Source of the DNA: Bacillus timonensis
Lineage (GTDB): Bacteria; Bacillota; Bacilli; Bacillales; Bacillaceae_L
NCBI RefSeq assembly: GCF_000285535.1
Contig: NZ_HE610986.1
Span: forward strand, 700,644 to 764,643
Direction of reading: 5' to 3'
Length of the DNA stretch: 64,000 bases
The notes under the pieces were generated by a model. That model was not told the DNA's origin. It saw only the letters and a program-made list of their open reading frames with translations, and did no database searches. The position numbers were made by a program, and so were the translations under genes. Position 1 is the first letter of the stretch. Each line of letters starts with the position of its first letter. This document shows positions 27,372 to 35,339 of the stretch, in pieces.

Positions 27372-28347
27372 GGAATCTGTAGTGTTTCAAAGTATTCTTG
27401 GTCCACTGATTGATGGATACATTGAGGAAAAGAGGTCTGTTGGCTATAAGTACAAAAAAGGCTCTTCCCTATTGAAACAATTTGACACTTTGGCTGCCAA
27501 TGAAAACTTAATTGATATAAAACTTCCGAAAGAATTAGTATTTCTTTGGACAGAAAAAAGGCCAAATGAGACTGTCAGTACTAGAAATGGAAGAATCTCT
27601 ATCATACGAGGGCTCGCTAACTATATGGTTCGGCTTGGGTATGAGGCATACATATTTCCAGCTGCCACTATTTCGATTGATAGATATTCTTATGTTCCAT
27701 ACATTTTTTCTGAAATAGAGTTGAAGAACATTTTTACCACATGCGACATGTATCCTTATTCAGATGTTTCTCCCAACAGACACCTGACCTTACCTTTTCT
27801 GTTCCGTATGTTATATGGTTGTGGCCTCCGAATTTCAGAAGCTTTGAATTTAAAACTTAAAGATGTTGATTTGGGTAATGGAACTTTATTCATTCGAGAT
27901 GCGAAATTTGGAAAAGAACGAAAAGTTCCGATGACCGATACATTGACGAAGCGTTGTCGACTGTATATGGAGGAAACTCATCACACCAAGTCCAGTGATA
28001 CTTATTTATTCCAATCTCCTTACGGAGGACGTTATAAGGAAAGTACTATATATAAACTATTTAGAGAGATATTATGGAAGGCTGGAATATCTCATAGTGG
28101 AAAGGGACCAAGACTTCATGATTTTAGGCACACTTTTGCGGTCCATTGTTTGAAAAAATGGGTCTTAAATGAAGAAGATCTTTCGAATCTCCTTCCCTAT
28201 CTTTCTGCATTTTTAGGACACGTTGATTTAAGAGGTACACAACATTACTTAAGGCTGACTGCTGATTTATACCCAAAAATTATAGCATCAGTTGAACAGA
28301 ATTTTTCAACTATAATACCGGAGGTATCTTTCAGTGAAACAGACTGA
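27364..28347 (+). CDS. RIT-1 tyrosine recombinase B
   Basis: About 327 aa from ATG 27364 (GAGGTG upstream), overlapping gene A by 8 bases. Catalytic motifs: GCGLRISEAL (Arg I), HDFRHTFAVH (His-x-x-Arg) and FLGHVDLRGTQHY (His and Tyr). The middle gene of the trio is distinct from A and C by its GCGLR box. It overlaps gene C by 14 bases, so the three proteins are probably made in fixed proportion. Confidence 0.88.
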   Translation: MSKESVVFQSILGPLIDGYIEEKRSVGYKYKKGSSLLKQFDTLAANENLIDIKLPKELVFLWTEKRPNETVSTRNGRISIIRGLANYMVRLGYEAYIFPAATISIDRYSYVPYIFSEIELKNIFTTCDMYPYSDVSPNRHLTLPFLFRMLYGCGLRISEALNLKLKDVDLGNGTLFIRDAKFGKERKVPMTDTLTKRCRLYMEETHHTKSSDTYLFQSPYGGRYKESTIYKLFREILWKAGISHSGKGPRLHDFRHTFAVHCLKKWVLNEEDLSNLLPYLSAFLGHVDLRGTQHYLRLTADLYPKIIASVEQNFSTIIPEVSFSETD

Positions 28348-29356
28348 TTTTGCCAGAACGCTTACACGCTTCCTTTCCGATTACCTGCCAGGCCAGCGTA
28401 ATGTTAGCGTCAATACAATAAAGTCCTATCGGGATACTTTTAAACAGGTGTTACTATACTTTGATTTTGAATTAAATATTAAACCGGAGCACCTTACATT
28501 TGAAAAAATAAAAGCAGAAAAAATTAGAGATTTTCTCCTTTGGCTTGAAAAGTCGCGTAACGTCGGAATTAACACCCGTAATCAAAGACTGGCAGCAATC
28601 CATAGTTTCTACCGTTATGCACAGTCAGAACACCCTGAAAATATATTTGAATGTCAAAAAATATTAGGAATTCCCTTTAAAAAAAGAGAAATAAAGACAG
28701 TTGAATTTCTCTCGCAGGAATCTTTAAGGTATATATTAGAACAACCTGATACTAATGAGAAGAGAGGGCGTCGTGATTTAACATTAATGGCTACTCTATA
28801 TGATACAGGTGCACGAGTACAAGAATTAATTGATTTAAAAACAAGAGATGTCAGACTGGCGAAGCCAGCCACCATTACTTTATCTGGCAAAGGAAATAAA
28901 CGAAGAAGTGTACCTATTATGGATAAAACAAGAGTTCTGTTGGAGAATTACATGAAAGAAAACAAACTTTTGGAAAATGGAAAACAAGATTATCCACTTT
29001 TCTATAATAGTAATGGACGCCCATTTACAAGGCCTGGAATCACATACATTTTAGAAAAGTATTTAAAACAGGCTCAGGAAATTCATTCAGATGTTCTGTT
29101 CTCTGACAGACTTCATCCTCATATGATCAGGCATACAAAAGCTATGCATTTATTAGAGGCTGGTGTAAATCTTATTTATATAAGGGATTTACTAGGTCAT
29201 GTAAATGTAACTACAACTGATATATATTTAAGAGCAAATACGGAAATAAAAAGAAATGCATTAGAAGCCGCATATATGGAGGTTGTGACGCAAGATACCC
29301 CTGTTTGGGATCAGGATACAGATTTATTAAAGTGGCTAGAGGAATTTTGTCGATAG
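28334..29356 (+). CDS. RIT-1 tyrosine recombinase C
   Basis: 340 aa, starting at GTG behind GGAGGT. An N-terminal SAM-like DNA-binding domain (about 8-105, NVSVNTIKSYRDTFKQVLLYF) is followed by a catalytic domain with TGARVQELIDL, HMIRHTKAMHLLEAG, DLLGHVNVTTTDIY. All catalytic residues are present. It is the most XerC-like of the three. A Trp-rich acidic C-terminus (LLKWLEEFCR) recurs in the RIT-2 counterpart. Confidence 0.88.
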   Translation: MKQTDFARTLTRFLSDYLPGQRNVSVNTIKSYRDTFKQVLLYFDFELNIKPEHLTFEKIKAEKIRDFLLWLEKSRNVGINTRNQRLAAIHSFYRYAQSEHPENIFECQKILGIPFKKREIKTVEFLSQESLRYILEQPDTNEKRGRRDLTLMATLYDTGARVQELIDLKTRDVRLAKPATITLSGKGNKRRSVPIMDKTRVLLENYMKENKLLENGKQDYPLFYNSNGRPFTRPGITYILEKYLKQAQEIHSDVLFSDRLHPHMIRHTKAMHLLEAGVNLIYIRDLLGHVNVTTTDIYLRANTEIKRNALEAAYMEVVTQDTPVWDQDTDLLKWLEEFCR

Positions 29357-29369
29357 GAATTTTTAAATA

Positions 29370-29483
29370 TTATGGAAAGATATTTGTAATTACAACTAAG
29401 ATTCTTACGATTAATCAGAGATATCTTTCCATAAACAAAAACTTTCGATAATTTCCGTTATGAAAAGCTTTGCATAACGGAAA
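29370..29483. repeat. RIT-1 right end with inverted hexamer, 20-bp palindromic box and direct hexamer
   Basis: In order: inner arm TTATGGAAAG (29370-29379); inverted arms CTTTCCATAA (29425-29434) and CTTTCGATAA (29442-29451), again 17 bp apart; TTTCCG (29452-29457); box TTATGAAAAGCTTTGCATAA (29458-29477); CGGAAA (29478-29483). The box is two TTATnnAAAG arms placed head to head with no spacer. Confidence 0.85.
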
Positions 29484-29646
29484 ATCGCATTTAGCAACTG
29501 GATTAGGAAGAAAAGCTTGTGAAATGGGTTATGAGGTTAGATTCTATCGTGTATCTACACTTATCGAACAATTGGAACAAGCACTGAAACAAGATAAGTT
29601 GCCTTCCGTTAGAAAAAAATTTGAAAAGGTAGAATTAATCATTCTT

Positions 29647-29705
29647 GATGAATTATGAAAAGCTTTTCATAATTCATCTTATGGAAAGTTAAATATTATG
29701 TAAAG
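29647..29705. repeat. RIT-2 left end with direct hexamer, 20-bp palindromic box and inverted hexamer
   Basis: GATGAA (29647-29652), box TTATGAAAAGCTTTTCATAA (29653-29672), TTCATC (29673-29678), then arms TTATGGAAAG (29679-29688) and TTATGTAAAG (29696-29705), 17 bp apart. The stretch 29647-29678 is a perfect 32-bp palindrome. The box matches that of RIT-1 at 19 of 20 bases but lies at the other end of the element. Confidence 0.88.
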
Positions 29706-29806
29706 TTGAATATTAAAAGCCCTATTTTATAACGATTTTTAACATTGGACTTTGCATTATATTACCATGTTGTAGTAATATCAGTCATATTTTAAGGAGG
29801 TATAAT

Positions 29807-31030
29807 ATGACTGATATTACTGAAATTCCACTCGAGGACTTAATTCAACAGGCGGCTCTCTATTTGAAGGAATTGAATTACTCTGAAGGAACCCAATATA
29901 ATTACAAACTTAAATGGAAACACCTACAAATTTATGCTAAAGCTAATAATTACATTAACTTCTCAATGGAGTTGGGTGATGCATTCCTGTCAGAATATTA
30001 CGGTATTGAAAAAGGCATGAAACTATCAAATTCCCAGGTTTTTAAAGTAAGATGCATTAAGGTTTTGGAAGAATATCGCCAGCATAAATCATTTAATAAA
30101 TGCCATCAATCAGTAGGAATGCAAGTCCCAAATCAATTTAAAAATATACTTGATGAATATATCCAGCTCCAAACGGAGCTGCAGTTATCAAAACGTACAA
30201 TACAGAATAAACAGGGTAAAATTGTACATTTTCTGAGCTATTTAGGAGGGAAAAATCAAACTGATTTCAATAATTTGAAACCTAATAATATATTGTCCTA
30301 TCTGGAAACATTGAATGAATATGCTAATGCTACGAGATCTGGTATTTTGTTCACCTTGAGAGACTTTTTAGCCTTTCTTTTTTCAAAAGGCTATACCAGT
30401 TCTCCACTTGATCGGCTTTTTCCAGTTATCCTAACGAATAAGTTCGAAAGAATCCCTTCCTATTATTCAATAGAGGAAATTCAAAAAATCCTTTTACATG
30501 TTGATAGAGATACAGAGATTGGGCGTAGGGATTATATAATACTATTATTGGCAGTACAATTAGGAATGCGTGCTGGGGATATAAGGCATCTAGAACTTAA
30601 AAATATTAAATGGCATTTAGATACTATAGAATTCATACAAGAAAAAACGAAAAATCCATTACGCCTTCCATTAATAGAAAATTTGAAGTATGCCTTAATT
30701 GATTATATAAAAAATAGTCGTCCTAAGTCTGATGATCCACACATTTTCATTAGGCATAGAGCACCTTTTATAGCATTTACCAAAGGGAATGTATTTTGGG
30801 GTACCATCGATAAATATATGGATGCCGCAGGCATCTCTATAAATAAGAGAAAACATGGTCTCCATTCCATGAGACATAGTATGGCGAACAATTTACTTAA
30901 GAGTAATACACCATATCCAGTTATTACTGGTGTTTTAGGGCATGAAAATACGAATACTACAAAATTGTATCTCCGTATCGACATTGAGCAACTTCGATCA
31001 GTAGCATTGGAGGTGCATTATGAAAGATAG
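29807..31030 (+). CDS. RIT-2 tyrosine recombinase A
   Basis: 407 aa, counterpart of RIT-1 recombinase A with the same length and extended N-terminus. Catalytic motifs: LGMRAGDIRHLEL, HSMRHSMANNLLKS, VLGHENTNTTKLY. All four motif residue groups are intact. AAGGAGG upstream. The stop overlaps the start of gene B by 11 bases. The upstream 130 bases of the element hold the arm motifs and presumably the promoter. Confidence 0.88.
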   Translation: MTDITEIPLEDLIQQAALYLKELNYSEGTQYNYKLKWKHLQIYAKANNYINFSMELGDAFLSEYYGIEKGMKLSNSQVFKVRCIKVLEEYRQHKSFNKCHQSVGMQVPNQFKNILDEYIQLQTELQLSKRTIQNKQGKIVHFLSYLGGKNQTDFNNLKPNNILSYLETLNEYANATRSGILFTLRDFLAFLFSKGYTSSPLDRLFPVILTNKFERIPSYYSIEEIQKILLHVDRDTEIGRRDYIILLLAVQLGMRAGDIRHLELKNIKWHLDTIEFIQEKTKNPLRLPLIENLKYALIDYIKNSRPKSDDPHIFIRHRAPFIAFTKGNVFWGTIDKYMDAAGISINKRKHGLHSMRHSMANNLLKSNTPYPVITGVLGHENTNTTKLYLRIDIEQLRSVALEVHYER

Positions 31031-32009
31031 AGAAAAACAATTCGTTTTTGACGGTCCATTTAAGGAGTACTGTCCATTGTTTGTTGAGTACAAAAGAAAT
31101 CTTGGTTATAAATTCGGAGAATCTTCTTTTTATAGCCTAAGATATATGGATGATTTTTTTAAAAAATATGAAATGTCTTCATTAATATTAAATAAAGAAA
31201 TGGTAGAGGAATATGTTAGCCGAAGGGGCAATGAATCAGCAAAAACACAGCATATGAGGATGAGCCTTATTAGACAATTTGCCCTATTTATGAATACACT
31301 TGGCTTTAATTTTTATATTCATCCAAAAGATTTAATTCCTATTTCAAAATCATTTGTTCCTTATATATTTACGCATGAAGAAATCGCTAGAATATTAAAT
31401 GTTGTAGATAATTTAGTATTTACTCCATCGAGTAAGCACTATCATTTGATTTATCCAATGCTTTTTAGGATGTTATATGGATGCGGATTACGGATTAATG
31501 AAGCACTGTCATTGAAAAAAGTAAATGTTGATTTAGAAAATGGGATACTGACAGTTACAAAAGCTAAAAACAACACTAGTAGATTAGTTCCTATGTCAAA
31601 CTCACTAAACAATTATTGTAGAAAGTATGTTTTGAAAATGGGGTTTGATATGTTCGATGATGGATATTTCTATCCCTCACGGGATAATGGGAGATATAAC
31701 AAAACCCCAGTATATATTAAATTCAAACATTTTATGAAGACGGCAGGAATATTTGCAGATAACGAGATTGGCCCAAGGGTTCATGATATCCGTCATACTT
31801 TCGCAGTACATGCGCTAGAAAAAATGGTCAAAGAAGAACAAGACATTTATTGTGCTTTGCCGATTTTGTGTGCTTACTTAGGTCATAGGGATATTGAAAG
31901 TACAGAAAAATATCTAAGACTTACAGAAGAAGCTTACGGACAAATCATTGATTCAATTACACCTCTTTACGATGGAGTTTTCCCGGAGGTGAAAATAGAT
32001 GAACAGTAA
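31020..32009 (+). CDS. RIT-2 tyrosine recombinase B
   Basis: 329 aa, counterpart of RIT-1 recombinase B. GCGLRINEALSL, HDIRHTFAVHAL and YLGHRDIESTEKY carry the catalytic Arg, His-Arg, His and Tyr. The segment YPMLFRMLYGCGLR is nearly shared with RIT-1 B, showing common descent. It overlaps gene C by 11 bases, with GGAGGTG before the next start. Confidence 0.88.
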   Translation: MKDREKQFVFDGPFKEYCPLFVEYKRNLGYKFGESSFYSLRYMDDFFKKYEMSSLILNKEMVEEYVSRRGNESAKTQHMRMSLIRQFALFMNTLGFNFYIHPKDLIPISKSFVPYIFTHEEIARILNVVDNLVFTPSSKHYHLIYPMLFRMLYGCGLRINEALSLKKVNVDLENGILTVTKAKNNTSRLVPMSNSLNNYCRKYVLKMGFDMFDDGYFYPSRDNGRYNKTPVYIKFKHFMKTAGIFADNEIGPRVHDIRHTFAVHALEKMVKEEQDIYCALPILCAYLGHRDIESTEKYLRLTEEAYGQIIDSITPLYDGVFPEVKIDEQ

Positions 32010-33015
32010 TGATTTCGGGAAGTTTCTAACAACTTATTTTCTTAAATATATTCCCTATAAAACAGGGTATAGCGAAAATACAATTAAATCCTATAGGGAT
32101 ACCTTTACAATTTTTCTCAGATACTGCAATGATGTGCTTCGTATCAAACCCGAAAAATTATGTTTTGCTAAAATGAACAGGAAGATGGTTGAAGAGTTTT
32201 TAGTTTGGCTAGAAAGTTCGAAAAACTACTCTATTTCAACTAGAAATCAAAGATTGGCTGCTTTGCATGCCTTCTTTCGATATATACAGATTGAGGCTCC
32301 AGAGTATATGGATCTGTGCAATTCTATTATATCTATAAGTTCTAAAAAAACTCCCGTTGTTGAAATGAACTACTTATCTATAGAGGCAATTAAACATCTA
32401 TTGACTTTACCCGATATCTCTAAGAAAGAAGGCCGAAGGGATTTAGGTATTCTTTCACTAATGTATGATACTGGTGCAAGAGTCCAGGAAATAGCTGATA
32501 TTACGGTTAGCGATATTAGAATAAATGCACCTTCCACAATACGATTAACTGGAAAAGGTAGTAAAACCAGAATTATTCCGGTGATGCCACAAACGGTAAA
32601 TATTATAAAGGTATATATTAACGATAACGATTTGTTAAATGAATTCAAAATGTCAAAACCATTATTTTTTAATAAAAAAGGAGAGAAACTTACTAGGGCA
32701 GGACTTGCATATATTTTAAACAAATATGTTGAGATAGCAAAAATAAACAACCCAGATTTATTCCCAAATAAAGTTTCTCCACACATACTAAGACATAGTA
32801 AAGCAATGCATTTATTAGAAAGCGGACTTAATTTGATTTACATTAGGGATTTCTTAGGTCATTCTTCAGTTACTACTACTGAAATATATGCAAAATCCAA
32901 TCCTGAGATCAAAAGAAAGGCTATTGAACAAGCAAGTCCGAAGGTACTCCCAGATGAAAAGCTTACAAAGAAGGATAAAAAGGACTTACTTAATTGGCTA
33001 AAGGAATTTATATAG
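31999..33015 (+). CDS. RIT-2 tyrosine recombinase C
   Basis: 338 aa, counterpart of RIT-1 recombinase C. The N-terminal SAM-like domain has YSENTIKSYRDTFTIFLRY. The catalytic motifs are DTGARVQEIADI, HILRHSKAMHLLESG and FLGHSSVTTTEIY. The C-terminus is Lys-rich and ends LLNWLKEFI, similar to the RIT-1 C tail. The frame is intact. The stop lies 93 bases before the right target hexamer. Confidence 0.88.
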   Translation: MNSNDFGKFLTTYFLKYIPYKTGYSENTIKSYRDTFTIFLRYCNDVLRIKPEKLCFAKMNRKMVEEFLVWLESSKNYSISTRNQRLAALHAFFRYIQIEAPEYMDLCNSIISISSKKTPVVEMNYLSIEAIKHLLTLPDISKKEGRRDLGILSLMYDTGARVQEIADITVSDIRINAPSTIRLTGKGSKTRIIPVMPQTVNIIKVYINDNDLLNEFKMSKPLFFNKKGEKLTRAGLAYILNKYVEIAKINNPDLFPNKVSPHILRHSKAMHLLESGLNLIYIRDFLGHSSVTTTEIYAKSNPEIKRKAIEQASPKVLPDEKLTKKDKKDLLNWLKEFI

Positions 33016-33021
33016 CATTTA

Positions 33022-33108
33022 TTATGCAAAGTTGGATGCTAAATATTGTTATGGTATTAGCATTTTAGCATTCAACTTCACATAATATTTAACTTTCCAT
33101 AAGATGAA
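33022..33108. repeat. RIT-2 right end and target hexamer
   Basis: Inner arm TTATGCAAAG (33022-33031) faces CTTCACATAA (33076-33085) and CTTTCCATAA (33093-33102). The last two are direct repeats 17 bp apart, mirroring the left end. GATGAA (33103-33108) is the direct target copy. No palindromic box is at this end. Confidence 0.8.
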
Positions 33109-33425
33109 ATGGGTTATCTACCTTTTAGCAAGGAAGGCTCCGAACTACTATTTCAGCTTATCGCTGAATGGTACGAACAGAAAAGCCTGATAATCACATC
33201 TAATCTTGAATTTAGCCAATGGAATCGAATTTTTATTGATTCTAGACTAACGGCAGCATTAGTGGATCGTTTAATTCATCATGCCCATGTATTAACGTTT
33301 AATGGTGGAAGTTATAGATTATCGAACGCTTTATCACGGGCAAGATAAGTTGAAACAATTGGGTGGCAAAACTCTGCAAAATTCATTGCGCAACTATGCA
33401 CTTTTTTCTTGCAAAATACAACTCA

Positions 33426-33594
33426 TTAGACACCATGCATAACTTGTCAAATTAATCTTCAATTTATGCTTTTTTAGAATATCTAGGAATAATCTAAAAT
33501 CCTCTTCATCATGGAAAATTTCCTGCCGATTCGCTTCCCTCCATATTAAGTGATAGATTCCTGTTTTACTTATGATTCTTGCCATACGAGGCAC
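33426..33594 (-). pseudogene. RAYT (REP-associated tyrosine transposase), N-terminal part
   Basis: From a GTG start at 33594 (GAGGGTG upstream) it reads PRMARIISKTGIYHLIWREANRQ, then IFHDEEDFRLFLDIL and YAWCLMS, the standard beginning of IS200-like RAYT proteins. The reading frame then runs into the IS21 end. Its continuation, starting at NHVHLF with the catalytic HUH-type motif, is at 24132. RAYTs mobilise short palindromic REP repeats; the GGGACA repeats nearby are candidates. Confidence 0.82.
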
Positions 33595-33626
33595 TTTGAC
33601 CACACCCTCTTCCCATTTTTTCGTTT

Positions 33627-34760
33627 TCAAGCTCTACTTGTTCTTACTTGTGCTTTCAAATGGTGTTGTTCCCTTCTTAGCGTAATTGCCTTCCATATAG
33701 ATTCATCCGTAATCTCATGGTGTTCTTCCAAATCAGAAATCGTTCTAGCCAAACAGATAATTTTGATTTGGACCCGATTACTCCTTTGATGTTTGGGTGA
33801 AGCCTGTCTAATCATATGTTACTGTTCTTCTTTCAATGGGCTTGAGGAAGACATTTTTTCGAACGGAACTTTCGCATTTGTCACCTGTTCTTGATACCGT
33901 TCATATTGCTTTATGGCGTGCCTTTTCTACCCTCTTTTCGAATATCTGCCAAGCTTAACGGGTCTTTTGCTGGCTTATCGTGGTTAACGGATTGATGAGA
34001 TAGTAAAATATCAATTCGATCATAAATAGGACCGAAATTCTATTTTGATAGGTTTGAATTTGTTTCGGTGTACAAGTACAATAACGCACTTTGAAACCTA
34101 GAAATCCAAAAGGACATAAATTCATTGCTGCAATAAGGATAAAGTATGATGGATAGGTACCTTTGGACTGCGCCCTGCTAATTGTCACCTTTCCTGATTC
34201 TTATGGCTGCCTTAACATGTCGAGCGTTTTCTTTGGGTATTCAGGCATCTCATCAAGAAAGAGCACGCCGCGATGAGCAAGTGAGATTTCTCCGGGTTTT
34301 GGATTGGATTCACCTTCAATTATTGCAACAGAGGAAGCGGAATGATGGGATTTCGGTATCGAGCTATTTAAGTAAAACCCATTGATTCTTTAGCAAGTTA
34401 ATAGAGACTCAATACTTCAAGTTGGGTCTCTTGTGTTAATAAAGGCAATATCGATGGAAATGTCTCTGCCATAGGCTTTTCCCACAACCCGGAGGACCGC
34501 TCATCAATATATTATGTTCACCCGCTGCTGCGATTTCAAAGGCCGGTAGGCTTGTTCATGTCCAATGATATCGCGGAAATCTTTATGATCGTGTAAAGGT
34601 GGAATGGTATGATTGGTGGGACTAGGAGTTATGGAAAGAGGCAAAAATCCTTGGCCTTCGATTCCCTTACAGAAGTATACGGTCCCCCAACGATTACCAT
34701 AGATTCCTTCCAATCAGTTACTTGAACCTGAACTTGAACACAATAACCCTCATGTTCCAT
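33627..34760 (-). pseudogene. Degenerate Mg-chelatase-like ATPase gene (ComM/YifB family)
   Basis: Fragments in changing frames match the family in the correct order. They are an N-terminus EGYCVQVQVQV...ESMVIVGGPYTSVRESK (34630-34760), DFRDIIGHEQAYR (about 34530-34570), TISRAQSKGTYPSYFILIAAMNLCP with TCTPKQIQTYQNRIS (34020-34190), and the C-terminus CLARTISDLEEHHEITDESIW (33627-33815). A large internal deletion and several frameshifts have destroyed it. The family is an AAA+ branch-migration helicase linked to natural transformation. Confidence 0.75.
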
Positions 34761-34858
34761 TTGGAAAAAAGGATTGGATTGCTGGCTCCTTGTCCTATAC
34801 TTATTATCATAGATAATACTAAAATGCCCAACGATTGAAATTCGTTGGGCAACAATAT

Positions 34859-35323
34859 TCATCTATAAAGGTTCAACACTCTGAAGGTCTTTACAATCTT
34901 ACTAATCAATAAATATATCCCAATTCCTGTAACTGTACCAGCCGAATCAATAAGTACATCAAATACTTGCGCTCCTCTACCCGGAACAAAAAGTTGATGA
35001 ACTTCATCGAATATGGCATATATTACACATAGGATAAACGCGAATGTTATTCCCAAAATGCCTCTCACTTTGCTTCGATTCAAAGCGTTTATTTGAAGTA
35101 GCCCTAACACTAAATAAATAAAGAAGTGGGCGTTTTTTCGAACAATATGATTGAATTCACTTATTTTAAAATCCTCATTTGGCTGTAAAGTTTCTACTTT
35201 ATGAACAAAAACCTCAGTTATTCCTTTGCTCAGTTCATTTGATACTGATGATGGTTGATGTGACATATTGAAGATTATCGATATCCATAAAATCAAAGCT
35301 ATCCAAGATACTATCTTACTCAT
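34859..35323 (-). CDS. VanZ family membrane protein
   Basis: 154 aa with four hydrophobic segments (about 5-22, 65-85, 90-110, 125-145). The family motif FDEVHQLFVPGRGAQVFDVLIDSAG is well preserved. VanZ proteins confer low teicoplanin resistance in some hosts, and relatives are common at the end of polysaccharide operons with no known activity. It is the last gene of the exopolysaccharide locus, 16 bases after galE. Confidence 0.88.
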   Translation of the reverse strand: MSKIVSWIALILWISIIFNMSHQPSSVSNELSKGITEVFVHKVETLQPNEDFKISEFNHIVRKNAHFFIYLVLGLLQINALNRSKVRGILGITFAFILCVIYAIFDEVHQLFVPGRGAQVFDVLIDSAGTVTGIGIYLLISKIVKTFRVLNLYR

Positions 35324-35339
35324 TTCAAAAGATTACATC

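Larger units (their letters stand above)
26010..29477 (+). mobile_element. RIT-1: recombinase-in-trio element
   Basis: A 3468-bp element with three overlapping tyrosine recombinase genes. Its perfect terminal inverted repeat starts TTATCGAAAGTTTTTGTTTA and continues to about 28 bases at each end. The left end starts at 26010 and the right repeat ends at 29451. After it come the inverted target hexamer TTTCCG, a 20-bp palindrome (29458-29477) and the direct hexamer. Recombinase trios flanked by inverted repeats match the published RIT class. It carries no cargo gene. Confidence 0.88.
29653..33102 (+). mobile_element. RIT-2: recombinase-in-trio element
   Basis: A 3450-bp element with the same gene order and orientation as RIT-1, but clearly divergent recombinases and different ends (TTATGGAAAGTTAAATATTA). 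Its inverted repeats run from 29679 and to 33102 with few mismatches over about 40 bases. The target hexamer GATGAA is duplicated at 29647 and 33103. It is an independent insertion into the same istB gene, not a copy of RIT-1. Confidence 0.88.
25693..33348 (+). pseudogene. istB: IS21-family helper ATPase IstB, split into three pieces by two RIT elements
   Basis: The pieces are 25693-26009, 29484-29652 and 33109-33348. Joined with one copy of each hexamer they give exactly 242 codons, including the stop, with no frameshift. The joined product has the AAA+ Walker A GAPGTGKSH and Walker B LIILDEMGY motifs and ends in SNALSRAR. IstB normally assists IstA in target selection. RIT-1 interrupts the Gly-Lys codons of Walker A, and RIT-2 follows the Asp-Glu codons of Walker B. 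The undamaged halves suggest both insertions are recent. Confidence 0.9.
24133..33420 (+). mobile_element. IS21-family element (interrupted) with 5-bp target duplication
   Basis: The boundaries are set by the direct repeat ACTCA (24128-24132 and 33421-33425). The terminal inverted repeats begin TGT and share TTGCAA...AAAAAGTGCA, with a second internal TGCAAA...GCAGAG unit. TG...CA ends and multiple terminal repeats fit IS21. The element carries istA and istB. Without the two RIT insertions it is 2358 bp, normal for the family. It sits inside the RAYT reading frame, between the CLMS and NHVHL codons, on the opposite strand to that gene. Confidence 0.9.

Noticed and set aside
29484-29652. Small plus-strand ORF between the RITs as an independent gene
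   Set aside because: It is the middle piece of istB; it joins in frame with the pieces on both sides.
26010-33102. Six tyrosine recombinases as integrase genes of a prophage or integron
   Set aside because: They occur as two coupled trios with their own inverted ends and no phage structural genes, cassette array or attC-like sites.
33955-34385. Several short open frames on both strands as hypothetical genes
   Set aside because: The minus-strand frames are ordered fragments of a ComM/YifB-type gene and the plus-strand ones are its antisense.
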